From contig NZ_BLLB01000002.1 of the NCBI RefSeq assembly GCF_010723735.1, positions 2,852,001-2,916,000 of the forward strand: a stretch of 64,000 bases of DNA, given 5' to 3'. How positions within the stretch are numbered: position 1 is the stretch's first letter; the number at the start of each line of letters is the position of its first letter. A program made the translations under genes and the position numbers. The notes beneath the pieces are model-generated. The model saw nothing but the letters and a program-made list of their open reading frames with translations. It did no database searches and was not told the origin of the DNA. Source of the DNA: Mycolicibacterium hippocampi (GTDB taxonomy: Bacteria > Actinomycetota > Actinomycetes > Mycobacteriales > Mycobacteriaceae). Positions 16,831-25,147 of this stretch are shown here, piece by piece.

Positions 16831-17982
16831 ATGGACTTCTCCGAAGTAGAGCTGTCCGAGGAGGATCGGGCCTTTCAGGCCGAGCTACGGGCGTTTCTGC
16901 GGTCCTTGGTGACCGAGGACGTCATCCGGCGTGACCGCGAGACCGGCGACAACTTCGACGAGGACGTCCATCTGGCCCTCGGCGCCGCCGGATACCTCGA
17001 ATGCGACTTCCTGCCCGAGGAAGAAGGTGGCTTCAGCCCGGTGCGCCGCAGGATCTGGGAACTTGAGATCGGCCGCGCGCAGACGCCGTGGTTCCACTGG
17101 GGCACCACGGCGATGGTCGCCTGCGCGGTGAAGCAGTTCGGCTCGCAGGACCTCAGGGACGAGGTCTTCGCGAAGGTGCTGTCCGGTCACTACCGGCTGT
17201 GCCTGGGCTACACCGAACCCGACGGCGGCTCCGACGTGGCGACCTGCAGGACCCGTGCCGTCCGCGAAGCGGATGGATCTAGCTGGGTTGTCAATGGCTC
17301 GAAGATGTTCACCTCCAATGCCCATCACGCCCAGTACGTCTTCCTGATCACCAACACCGATCCCGCGGCGGCCAAGCATCAGAGCCTGACGATGTTCCTG
17401 GTCCCGCTGGACTCGCCGGGTGTCGAGATCCAGCCGATCCGCACCGTCGACGGTGACCGCACCAACATCACCTTCTACAGCGACGTCCGTGTCGACGACA
17501 GATACCGCGTCGGCGCCGTGAACGGCGGCTGGGCGGTGCTCCGAGAGGCCCTCAACGCCGAACACGGCACGGTGGAACGCGACAACAGCGGTCTGCACAA
17601 GATCGCGGTGATGACCGAGCACGCGCTGCTGCTCGCCGGCGCCGTCGACAGGGTGGCCGCCGAGGCCCGGATCGAGGACGAGTCCGTCGGGTTCCGCCTC
17701 GGCCGCGCGATCGCTCGGTTGGAGGCGGCCCTGAGCACCCCGCAGATGTTCGGCCGGGTCGCCATTGCCCAGACACTTCGTGAGGTCACGCCCGATCTGA
17801 TGGACATCTGTGGCGCGGGGTCCGCCGTACCGGACGGGCTCGGCGCCGAGTACCTGTTCCGGTTGGCGGGTCCGACCGGAATCTACGGCGGAACCCTGGA
17901 GGTGTTCCGCAACATGATCGCCCAGCATGCGCTCGGCCTCGGCAGGCCCCAGTACGCGCCGCCCGCGGCGCAGCGCACCTAG
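16831..17982 (+). CDS. acyl-CoA dehydrogenase family protein
   Basis: A 383-residue FAD enzyme that would introduce a double bond in an acyl-CoA. Motifs are GYTEPDGGSDVA (flavin and substrate region), FTSNAHHAQY, and the C-terminal IYGGTLEVFRNMIAQ. In that last motif the place of the catalytic Glu of medium-chain enzymes is Gly, as in many FadE proteins whose base lies elsewhere. The ATG at 16831 has a good ribosome site. No partner subunit is next to it, so it is probably homomeric. Confidence 0.9.
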   Translation: MDFSEVELSEEDRAFQAELRAFLRSLVTEDVIRRDRETGDNFDEDVHLALGAAGYLECDFLPEEEGGFSPVRRRIWELEIGRAQTPWFHWGTTAMVACAVKQFGSQDLRDEVFAKVLSGHYRLCLGYTEPDGGSDVATCRTRAVREADGSSWVVNGSKMFTSNAHHAQYVFLITNTDPAAAKHQSLTMFLVPLDSPGVEIQPIRTVDGDRTNITFYSDVRVDDRYRVGAVNGGWAVLREALNAEHGTVERDNSGLHKIAVMTEHALLLAGAVDRVAAEARIEDESVGFRLGRAIARLEAALSTPQMFGRVAIAQTLREVTPDLMDICGAGSAVPDGLGAEYLFRLAGPTGIYGGTLEVFRNMIAQHALGLGRPQYAPPAAQRT

Positions 17983-17986
17983 AGAC

Positions 17987-18919
17987 TTAGAGGTGGGGGA
18001 TAACCTCTGAGGCGAGTAGCCCCAGGGTCTGATCCGAGCAGCGGTCGTGGGTGAACAGCACTATCTGACCGAATCCCATCTCGACGAGCTCACCGAGACG
18101 ATCGACGATCGCGGGCCCGGTGCCGATCAGGCCCGCCTCGTGCAGGCCGAATGCGGCCATCCCGAACCGCTTCTCGGCAAGGCTGCGGATCCCGGGCAGC
18201 GCGTCGTCGTCGGGGGCGAGCGCCATCACCGCCTCGATCGAGAGCACGATGGAGTCGGGATCGCGACCGATGTCTTCGCAGATCGACCGAAGTGCCGACA
18301 GCTTGTGTTCCAGTTCGCCAAGCGCGTAGGTGGGCACATTCCAGACATCTGCGTAGCGGGCAACCAGCGGCAGCGTGAACTTCTCGCCGACGCCTCCGAC
18401 CACGATCGGCGGCCGGGGGTGCTGGACGGCCCCGGGTTTGATCGGCATGTCCGACACGGTGAAATGCTCGCCGGTGAAGTCGATCCGCTCCTCGGTGAAC
18501 GCCTGGTGCAGGATCTGCAACGTCTCGCCCAGCCGGGCCGATCGTTGCGCGAACGTGCCCCACTGCAGACCGGCACGCCGGTGCTCGTCCTCGATCGAGC
18601 CGCTGCCGAGGCCCAGCGTCAGCCGGCCGCCCGAGATCTGGTCCAGCGTGGTCGCCATCTTCGCCAGCGTCACCGGATGGCGGAACTGGTTGCACAGCAC
18701 CATGTGTCCGACGCGGATCCGGTCGGTGCGGGCCAGCAGGGCGGTGGCCAGCGTCCAGGCCTCCATCGAGGGGTACTCGGGCATCCCGGGGCCGTACAGA
18801 TGGTCATAGAGCCACAGCGAGTCGATGCCGAGTTCCTCGCAGCGCCGGGTGCGGTGCAGGACATCGTCGAACGAGAAGCCCATCTGGGGCAGGTAGACAC
18901 CGATCTCGGGTCTGGTCAT
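17987..18919 (-). CDS. LLM-class (F420-type) oxidoreductase 1
   Basis: A 310-residue luciferase-like TIM-barrel oxidoreductase, likely F420- or FMN-dependent. The SLWLYDHLYGPG, GHMVLCNQFRHP, ISGGRLTLGLGSG and HPRPPIVVGGVGEK blocks are typical. It may carry out hydride transfer on a catabolic intermediate. I use the ATG at 18919; a longer N-terminus is not conserved in style. It converges on the acyl-CoA dehydrogenase with a 4-bp gap and diverges from a second LLM enzyme. Confidence 0.85.
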   Translation of the reverse strand: MTRPEIGVYLPQMGFSFDDVLHRTRRCEELGIDSLWLYDHLYGPGMPEYPSMEAWTLATALLARTDRIRVGHMVLCNQFRHPVTLAKMATTLDQISGGRLTLGLGSGSIEDEHRRAGLQWGTFAQRSARLGETLQILHQAFTEERIDFTGEHFTVSDMPIKPGAVQHPRPPIVVGGVGEKFTLPLVARYADVWNVPTYALGELEHKLSALRSICEDIGRDPDSIVLSIEAVMALAPDDDALPGIRSLAEKRFGMAAFGLHEAGLIGTGPAIVDRLGELVEMGFGQIVLFTHDRCSDQTLGLLASEVIPHL

Positions 18920-18985
18920 GACCGCGTGGTCACCTTTCCGCGCACGGGCGCTGCTGTACATTCCCCCGCACGCATGGTAACGACA

Positions 18986-19002
18986 TTCTCAGTATTGGAG
19001 AA
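18986..19002. promoter_or_regulatory. possible operator between divergent LLM genes
   Basis: TTCTC (18986-18990) and GAGAA (18998-19002) form a 5-bp inverted repeat with a 7-nt centre in the 129-bp gap between two divergent LLM genes. This gap has no copy of the 32-bp dyad. Support is weak. Confidence 0.25.
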
Positions 19003-19048
19003 GGTAGTTCTGAAATGGTTTCGGCTACCTCGAGCCAGAAGGGCCGAC

Positions 19049-19978
19049 ATGCAGTTCTCGATCACCCATCCGATGCACAGTCACCCGTACAACCCCGAAC
19101 TCGTCACGGGCGCCGGCATCGCGCAGGTCGCGGTGGCTGCCGAGAAGGCCGGCTTCGGAGGGTTCGGGTTCACGGATCACCCGGCGCCGACGCAGCGGTG
19201 GCTGGAAGCCGGCGGCCACGATGCGCTCGACCCCTTCGTCGCGATGAGCTACGCCGCCGCCCACACGAGGACGTTGCGACTGATCCCGAACATCGTCGTG
19301 CTGCCGTACCGCAATCCGTTCGTGGTCGCCAAGGCGGGCGCGACGCTGGACCTGATGTCGGACGGCCGGTTCACGCTGGCGGTCGGCGTGGGTTATTTGA
19401 AGCGTGAATTCGCGGCGCTCGGCGTCGATTTCGATGAACGAGCCGCGCTGTTCGAGGAGTCGCTGGAGGTGATCCGGGCCATCTGGACAAGCGACGATCT
19501 GACCTTCGAGGGCGCGCACTTCAGCGCCAGGGGAATCACCGCTCATCCCCGGCCGGTCGGCAAGCCGCATCCGCCGATCTGGATCGGTGGCAACACGGCC
19601 GCGGCGCGGGCCCGGGTGGCGGCCCACGGCCAGGGGTGGTGTCCGTTCCGGGCTCCCGCGGTGCTCGCCCAGACCGCCCGCACCGCCACCCTCGACTCGG
19701 TTGACCGCCTCGCCGCCGGGATCACAGATCTGCGTCGGCGCCTCGAGGACGCCGGTCGGGACCCCGGGGACGTCGACGTGGTGTTCACCAACAGCGCCGG
19801 TGGCAGTCCCGGCGACGACGACTTCGACCCGGACGCGTTTCTGGCCGGGGTGGCCGAACTCGAGACGGCCGGGGTGACGTGGGTTCAGGTGTCGGTGCCC
19901 GGCGACAGCCTGTCGCACACCCTCGAGGCGATCGAGGAGTTCGGGTCCTCGGTCGTCAGCGAGGTCATGCGCCGCTGA
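19049..19978 (+). CDS. LLM-class (F420-type) oxidoreductase 2
   Basis: A 309-residue luciferase-like oxidoreductase. Motifs are GFGFTDHPAP, IPNIVVLPYRNP, LMSDGRFTLAVGVGYLK and HPPIWIGGNT. It differs from the first LLM enzyme in N-terminus and substrate loops. The ATG at 19049 follows AGAAGGGCCGAC. Its last 14 bp overlap the convergent MDR gene at 19965-20984. Confidence 0.85.
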   Translation: MQFSITHPMHSHPYNPELVTGAGIAQVAVAAEKAGFGGFGFTDHPAPTQRWLEAGGHDALDPFVAMSYAAAHTRTLRLIPNIVVLPYRNPFVVAKAGATLDLMSDGRFTLAVGVGYLKREFAALGVDFDERAALFEESLEVIRAIWTSDDLTFEGAHFSARGITAHPRPVGKPHPPIWIGGNTAAARARVAAHGQGWCPFRAPAVLAQTARTATLDSVDRLAAGITDLRRRLEDAGRDPGDVDVVFTNSAGGSPGDDDFDPDAFLAGVAELETAGVTWVQVSVPGDSLSHTLEAIEEFGSSVVSEVMRR

Positions 19979-20984
19979 GCCGCACCAGTGTCTTGCCGAT
20001 GTTGGCGCCGGTGAACAGGCCGTTGAGCGCATCGACGCACGACTCGATGCCCTCGAAGATGTGCTCGCGGTGCACCAGCAGACCCTCGTGGTCCCACTGC
20101 CGCAGCGCTGCGAACGCCTCGTCGAAACGGCCCCATTCGTCCAGCGCGTTGAACCCCTGCATCGTCGCGGTTTTCGCGAGCAGGTTCACATAGTTCGCCG
20201 GCCCGGGATGATCGCCGGTGAGGTAGCTGGAGATGACGCCGCAGAGCACGACGCGCGCCTTGTGCGCCAGCCGGCCGAGCACCGCGTCGAGGATCGGACC
20301 GCCGACGTTGTCGAAGTACACGTCGATACCCCGTGGACAGTGCTCCTTGAGTGCGGCGGGCACATCCTCGCCGCGGTAGTCGATGCACGCGTCGAAGCCG
20401 AAGTCCTGCACCACGGCCCGGCACTTGTGCGGCCCCCCGGCGATACCCACCACTCGTGCGCCGGCGATCTTGGCGATCTGCCCCGCCACCGAACCGGTGG
20501 CGCCTGCGGCCGCGGACACCACGACCGTCTCCCCGGGCTGCGGGCGACCGACACCGATCATCCCGAAGTACGCCGTGGCCCCGGTCGGGCCGTACACCGA
20601 CATCACCGCACGGTGGTCGACCTGATCCCCGGGCCCGGGCACCGGTGTGGTGAACAGGTCGTCGCGCACCAACGTGTACTCCTGGAAACCCGTCAGGGTC
20701 GTCACAACGTCGCCGACGGAATAGGCCGGACACCGGGACACCACAACCTCGCCGATGCCGGCTGCGCGGATGCACTCACCCAGTTGCACGGGCGGCAGGT
20801 AGCTCGGCTGGTCGTCGAGCCAGGTACGCGCCGCGGCGTCGATACCCACGTAAGTGGTGCGCACCAGGGCCTCACCGTCGGCGGGTTCGGGTGCGTCGAC
20901 CGTGACCAGTTCGGTGTCCTCGGGGGCGACCAGCCCGCGTGGCCGGCGGCGCAACAGGATCTGGCGGTTCTTCTGCGTCGGCAT
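19965..20984 (-). CDS. NADP-dependent MDR oxidoreductase (enoyl/alkenal reductase type)
   Basis: A 339-residue zinc-free medium-chain reductase of the leukotriene B4 dehydrogenase/curcumin reductase type. The cofactor loop is VVSAAAGATGSVAGQIAKI, with GPTGATAYFGM before it and FDNVGGPILD after. It would reduce the double bond of an alpha,beta-unsaturated carbonyl. The start is taken at the ATG at 20984 because the proteins of this group begin close to the N-R-Q-I-L-L-R-R-R-P-x-G segment. Confidence 0.87.
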   Translation of the reverse strand: MPTQKNRQILLRRRPRGLVAPEDTELVTVDAPEPADGEALVRTTYVGIDAAARTWLDDQPSYLPPVQLGECIRAAGIGEVVVSRCPAYSVGDVVTTLTGFQEYTLVRDDLFTTPVPGPGDQVDHRAVMSVYGPTGATAYFGMIGVGRPQPGETVVVSAAAGATGSVAGQIAKIAGARVVGIAGGPHKCRAVVQDFGFDACIDYRGEDVPAALKEHCPRGIDVYFDNVGGPILDAVLGRLAHKARVVLCGVISSYLTGDHPGPANYVNLLAKTATMQGFNALDEWGRFDEAFAALRQWDHEGLLVHREHIFEGIESCVDALNGLFTGANIGKTLVRLSGA

Positions 20985-21038
20985 CACGCAGAAGTTACCC
21001 AAGCCACGGCGGTGCCGGACCCGATCAGCCGGACCGGA

Positions 21039-21740
21039 TCACCTCGATTTCGGCGGCCACCGAGCGGGTTCGGGCAACTCGGCCAGCACCTCGAGCCTCG
21101 ACGCGTCGAAGCTCAACATGGCCTTGATCGGCAGGCTCTCGGACAGCGGGTCGGCGTAGCTCCATGCCGCGTCCTCGACGACGGCGCCGCCGACGGTGAC
21201 GCTCCAGTAGGTGGCGTACCCCTTGTAGTTGCAGTAGCTGGTCGTCGCGGAGCGGCTCAACAGGTCCGTGCGCACGTGCGCCGCATCGACGTAGAGCCTC
21301 GGTTCGAGCGCAGTCTCGAACAGGATCGTCGTGTCGTCGGTGTCGACGAGGGTCGCGCCCAGCGCGTCCACCCTCAGCCGTCGTGTGGTCGGGCGGCAGT
21401 CCACCCGGTGGTACGGGTTGGGTGGATAGTTCACCAACTGTCGCCCCTCCTCGATCCAGCTGTCCATCAGCGCCCAGGGCACCACGACGTAGCCAGGAGC
21501 TTCCGGTACCGGATCGCCGGGCAGGTCGCCGACCTCGTCGGCGGCGAAGGCGTAGCTGAGCGGCCGGCCCCGGCGGTGCACCATCAGGGCGCGTTCGGTG
21601 TCGATGACCGTGCAGCCGTCGCGGATCGCCTGTACCCGCCGCGGGTGCGGCTCGATGTACACGACGTCGTCGGCGACGCGGGGCGCGAGCAGGCCGGCAC
21701 GGTCGCCGCTGAGCGGGCCGGTTCCGGCGACCAGGCTCAT
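21039..21740 (-). CDS. DUF427-family protein
   Basis: A 233-residue protein with the DUF427 hallmarks repeated in two halves: NPYHRVD near residue 106 and SYCNYKGYATYWSV near residue 188. The biochemical function of the family is unknown to me. The ATG at 21740 is read from site F. It precedes the convergent MDR gene's upstream region by 54 bp and shares strand with it. Confidence 0.8.
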   Translation of the reverse strand: MSLVAGTGPLSGDRAGLLAPRVADDVVYIEPHPRRVQAIRDGCTVIDTERALMVHRRGRPLSYAFAADEVGDLPGDPVPEAPGYVVVPWALMDSWIEEGRQLVNYPPNPYHRVDCRPTTRRLRVDALGATLVDTDDTTILFETALEPRLYVDAAHVRTDLLSRSATTSYCNYKGYATYWSVTVGGAVVEDAAWSYADPLSESLPIKAMLSFDASRLEVLAELPEPARWPPKSR

Positions 21741-21788
21741 CGAAGGTTCCCGGTGAGACTCGGACTCGTCGGCGCCTGCATGCCTTCA

Positions 21789-21820
21789 GACCTTACAAAG
21801 TCTTCTGGAGATATCACGTT
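21789..21820. promoter_or_regulatory. dyad promoter/operator, site F
   Basis: Arms GACCTTACA (21789-21797) and TATCACGTT (21812-21820) are separated by 14 bp between divergent genes. The plus reading predicts a start near 21827 and a leader of about 140 nt before the WS/DGAT gene. Confidence 0.55.
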
Positions 21821-21967
21821 GGTGCGTCCCGACCCCCCGCCGGCTCATGTCAACAGACGGTGTCGGTTTCGGCGAAGGAGACATCACGTGTGCGGGACCC
21901 TGTGAAATGGGTACCACGACCAGGATCGGCACCGACGGCGTGCGGCGGTGGGTCGTAGACGAACGGG

Positions 21968-23404
21968 GTGACAGTGAAACGGCTCAACGGCGTGGACGCC
22001 ATGATGCTGTACAGCGAGACCCCCGAGATCCACATGCACACCCTCAAGATCGGCATCCTCGACGTGTCGGATGTCGAGGGCTACGACTTCGAGCTGTTCC
22101 GGTCGGTCGCCGCGGCTCGTCTGCACGCACTGGCCCCGTTGCGGTATCAGCTGGTCGACATACCGTTGAAGTTCCATCACCCGATGTGGGTGCAGAACGC
22201 CGAGATCGACCTCGACTACCACGTGCGCCGCGCCCGGGTCGCCGCCCCGGGAGGCCGCCGTGAACTCGACCAACTGATCGGAGAGCTCGCCGGCACTCCG
22301 CTGCGCCGCGATCGCCCGCTGTGGGAGATGTACGTCGCGGAAGGGTTGGCCGACAACCGCATCGCGATCATCCACAAGGTTCACCACGTGCTCGCCGACG
22401 GGATGGCCTCCGCCAACCAGCTGGCCATGGCGATCCAGCCGCAGGAGCCTGCGGTGGGAGGTCAACTCGCAGCCGCCCTGCCCGATTCCGGAACACCGGC
22501 AAACCTGCTCAGGGCCGCCGGACTCGACCACCTCAGGCAGATTCGAAGGCTGCCACACCTGATGAACCAGACCGCCACCGGCGTGCTGAGGGTCCACAGG
22601 AAGTCCAGGCAGCGCGGCCGCAATCCCGACCTGGCGCGCAACTTCGCCCCGCCGGCCACGTTCATCAACCACGTGGTGACGCCGGGGCGGCGCTTCGCGA
22701 CGGCGCCGCTGGCGCTGAACGACGTGAAGGACACCGCCAAGCACCTGGGCGTGACGCTCAACGACATGGTCCTGGCGACGGCAGCCGGTGCCCTGCGCCG
22801 GCTGCAACTGCGTTACGACGGCAGAGCCGACGCGCCGCTGATCGCCGGGGTCCCGGTGAGCGTCGACCCCTCCCCGCAGCGGCTCGTCGGCAACGAATTC
22901 ACCTACATGACACCGTCATTGCCGGTCCATGTCGACGATCCGCTGGAACGTGTGCGGCTCACCGCAATGTCGACGTCGATCGCCAAGGAGAACCACCAGC
23001 TGCTCGGGCCCACGCTGATTCCGTCCTGGCTGACCTATCTGCCGCCGGCGCTGACACCGGGCATCTTCCGCAGCCAGGCTCGGCGGGTCGAATCCGCGAC
23101 CGTGATGAACCTGACGATCTCCAACGTGCCGGGACCGCGGCAACGGGGGTTCATCGAAGGCGCGACGGTCGACGAGATCTACTCGGTCGGGCCGATCGTC
23201 GCCGGCAGCGGGATGAACATCACCGTGTGGAGCTATGTCGACCAGCTCGCCATCTCGGTGCTCACCGACGACCGCACCCTCGCCGATCCGCACGAGGCCA
23301 CCGATGCGCTGATCGACTCGTTCGTCGAGATCCGCCGTGCTGCAGGGTTGGCTGACGCGCTGACCGTGGTCGAGACCGCCATGCCGATGGCTCCGGCGAC
23401 TTAG
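21968..23404 (+). CDS. wax ester synthase/diacylglycerol acyltransferase (WS/DGAT)
   Basis: A 478-residue acyl-CoA-dependent acyltransferase that would form triacylglycerol or wax esters at the membrane. The active-site motif HHxxxDG is intact (VHHVLADG, near residue 140), and RPLWEMYV, LNDMVLATAAG and NLTISNVPGP are the other family blocks. The GTG at 21968 is the best start, since the next residues (KRLNGVDAMML) match the family N-terminus. It links the catabolic locus to lipid storage or to esterification of an alcohol intermediate. Confidence 0.92.
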   Translation: MTVKRLNGVDAMMLYSETPEIHMHTLKIGILDVSDVEGYDFELFRSVAAARLHALAPLRYQLVDIPLKFHHPMWVQNAEIDLDYHVRRARVAAPGGRRELDQLIGELAGTPLRRDRPLWEMYVAEGLADNRIAIIHKVHHVLADGMASANQLAMAIQPQEPAVGGQLAAALPDSGTPANLLRAAGLDHLRQIRRLPHLMNQTATGVLRVHRKSRQRGRNPDLARNFAPPATFINHVVTPGRRFATAPLALNDVKDTAKHLGVTLNDMVLATAAGALRRLQLRYDGRADAPLIAGVPVSVDPSPQRLVGNEFTYMTPSLPVHVDDPLERVRLTAMSTSIAKENHQLLGPTLIPSWLTYLPPALTPGIFRSQARRVESATVMNLTISNVPGPRQRGFIEGATVDEIYSVGPIVAGSGMNITVWSYVDQLAISVLTDDRTLADPHEATDALIDSFVEIRRAAGLADALTVVETAMPMAPAT

Positions 23405-23499
23405 CTTCCAGGCTGCGCCGGTGTTCCGGCGGAAACCGTTGCTCGGTCAGTTTTTTCGCCGCACCCAACGGAGACACGGGCTGCGCTCGGGCGCCTGCG

Positions 23500-23531
23500 G
23501 GCTTTACAGATGTTCAAATAAGTGTCACGCT
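23500..23531 (+). promoter_or_regulatory. dyad promoter/operator, site G
   Basis: Arms GGCTTTACA (23500-23508) and TGTCACGCT (23523-23531) are separated by 14 bp. Only a plus-strand gene lies downstream, and only the plus reading keeps the -10 final T. Predicted start near 23538, 31 nt before the ATG at 23569. Confidence 0.65.
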
Positions 23532-23568
23532 GTCTGTGCGCGAGACCACTTGCGCACAAGGTGCGGCG

Positions 23569-24192
23569 ATGACGCAGGAGTCCCCAGGGAGGCAGACGGT
23601 GACTGCTCGCACGTCCGAGGTCGGCGGCCTCGGACCGGCTGACCGCAAGAGCTCCGGAGTGCGTAGCTCCGGCGACATGCTCCTCACCTACGACCTGACG
23701 GCCGTCGCCGCCGACGTCGAGGAGGTCGTCCGCAACGCCGGTGGATGGCTCTGCGACCGGGCCCGGGCCGGCTGGCAGGTCACCGTGCTGGTGCCGCCGG
23801 GCAGTGACACACGCGCACTGACGATCCTGGGCCTGCGCGCGGGAAACTGGGAACCGGGGGAGTCCGTGTTGGGCCCCGAACCGCCGGCCGCTGTCGCGGT
23901 GGGTGCCGACGTCCTGGACCACCACGACCGGCTGCGCCGGGAGGTGCTGGCCGGCGTCGGAGGCGCCGGTATCGAGATCACCGTGTGGGGTGAATCGCCA
24001 CTGTTTGCCGCCGACCCGAGATTCGGGCGGGTGCAACACCCCCTCAGCGTCGCCGCGCGGGCGTTCAAGGCACGGGCACTTCGGCCGTCCGGCACCCCTT
24101 CCGCGTTGCCGGCCGTCGAGCAGTTCCGCAGCTGTGCCTTGTGGTACCCGCCGGAGGGCAGCGATCTGGTGCCGGTCTCGTCGAGCCGGTGA
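23569..24192 (+). CDS. unrecognised protein, first of a paralogous pair
   Basis: A 207-residue soluble protein that I do not recognise. It has no signal peptide, membrane segment or known catalytic motif. Core blocks AGGWLCDRARAGW, DTRALTILGL and SVAARAFKARAL recur in the next gene, so the two are paralogues. The start is the ATG at 23569 with AAGGTG 5 nt upstream; a GTG at 23536 would lie before the transcription start predicted from site G. Its stop overlaps the next start (GTGA at 24189). Confidence 0.7.
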   Translation: MTQESPGRQTVTARTSEVGGLGPADRKSSGVRSSGDMLLTYDLTAVAADVEEVVRNAGGWLCDRARAGWQVTVLVPPGSDTRALTILGLRAGNWEPGESVLGPEPPAAVAVGADVLDHHDRLRREVLAGVGGAGIEITVWGESPLFAADPRFGRVQHPLSVAARAFKARALRPSGTPSALPAVEQFRSCALWYPPEGSDLVPVSSSR

Positions 24193-24773
24193 CCGGAGAT
24201 CGGATACCGGTGATTTCGCGACGGTTGCGCCCCGAAGGCCGGGAGGGCACCGACGACGGTCGCCTGCATCGCCTCCGCCTCATGGTGCCTGCCGCGGGGA
24301 TCGGGGAGGTCGTGCGGTCTGCGGGCGGCTTCCTCTGTGACCGGGCGCGTGCCGGGTGGGATGTCAGGATGCTGCTCACGTCACCGTGCGACACCCGAGC
24401 GCTGCGCATCCTCGGCATCGCGGCACACGAAGTCGACGCCGATCTCGTGTCGGTGATCCGCGGGCTCACCGACGGCGGCGCGCTCGCGGTCTGCGCCGAT
24501 GTCCTGGCCCGGGACCCCGACAGCCGCGACGAAGTGTCGCGATTGGTCAGCCGGGGTCTGGCCGATGTCACGGTGTGGGGCCGGCCGACACTCGGCAACC
24601 TCGCCCAGGGGCTCGAACCGGTCACATTCCCGATGAGCGCCGCGGCCAGGGCGTTCAAAGCGCACGCCCTCCTGGCGACCGGCGGCGCGGCGGACAGCGC
24701 CGCCGCCGTCGAACCACATGAAGCGCTGTTCCGGGTGCGCGGGCTACCTCACCGCCGGCGGAACTCGCTGTGA
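24189..24773 (+). CDS. unrecognised protein, second of a paralogous pair
   Basis: A 194-residue protein paralogous to the preceding one, sharing AGGFLCDRARAGW, DTRALRILGI and SAAARAFKAHAL at the same spacing. The central parts differ much more. The GTG at 24189 overlaps the upstream TGA, so translation is coupled and the two products may form a heteromer. It ends the dyad-controlled locus. No function can be assigned. Confidence 0.68.
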   Translation: MTGDRIPVISRRLRPEGREGTDDGRLHRLRLMVPAAGIGEVVRSAGGFLCDRARAGWDVRMLLTSPCDTRALRILGIAAHEVDADLVSVIRGLTDGGALAVCADVLARDPDSRDEVSRLVSRGLADVTVWGRPTLGNLAQGLEPVTFPMSAAARAFKAHALLATGGAADSAAAVEPHEALFRVRGLPHRRRNSL

Positions 24774-24783
24774 GTCGCAGACC

Positions 24784-25038
24784 TCAGCGGGTCTCACGGT
24801 TGCGGTGGACGTACCAACTACGCGCCACGACAGCAAAAATGAACGCCGCGAAGCCGACCAGGAACCAGTCCTCGACGCGACCGGTGTGGTTGCCGTGCAG
24901 CATCAGCAGCAGGAAGATCCCTCCCAGCACCCCGCCGATCTGCTGGACGCGGGGGTTCTCCTTCGACCAGCCCCACTCCGCGGACGGCACGTCCTCGACG
25001 TCAACGCCGCTGCGACGTTCCACCTCGGTGCTTGCCAC
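24784..25038 (-). CDS. DUF2631 small membrane protein
   Basis: An 84-residue protein with two predicted membrane spans (about residues 36-51, [15 protein letters not shown], and 58-73, [16 protein letters not shown]). The N-terminus [17 protein letters not shown] is typical of the DUF2631 family of actinobacteria. It corresponds by position and size to M. tuberculosis Rv2876, which lies next to mpt70. GTG start at 25038. Function unknown. Confidence 0.75.
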   Translation of the reverse strand: MASTEVERRSGVDVEDVPSAEWGWSKENPRVQQIGGVLGGIFLLLMLHGNHTGRVEDWFLVGFAAFIFAVVARSWYVHRNRETR

Positions 25039-25147
25039 GGCTGCTCCTCACGATCGGGGCTCGGTTGCCGCCATTCTGACACAGGCCTACTACGAGTGGC
25101 CGTAGAGCCACCGAATGCACAGCATCGGCACAGTAGGCTCGCCGGTC

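Noticed and set aside
20061..21905. Long open frame on the plus strand opposite the MDR and DUF427 genes
   Set aside because: It has no family motif, low-complexity Arg/His/Gly composition and lies antisense to two well-supported genes; long antisense frames are expected at this GC content.
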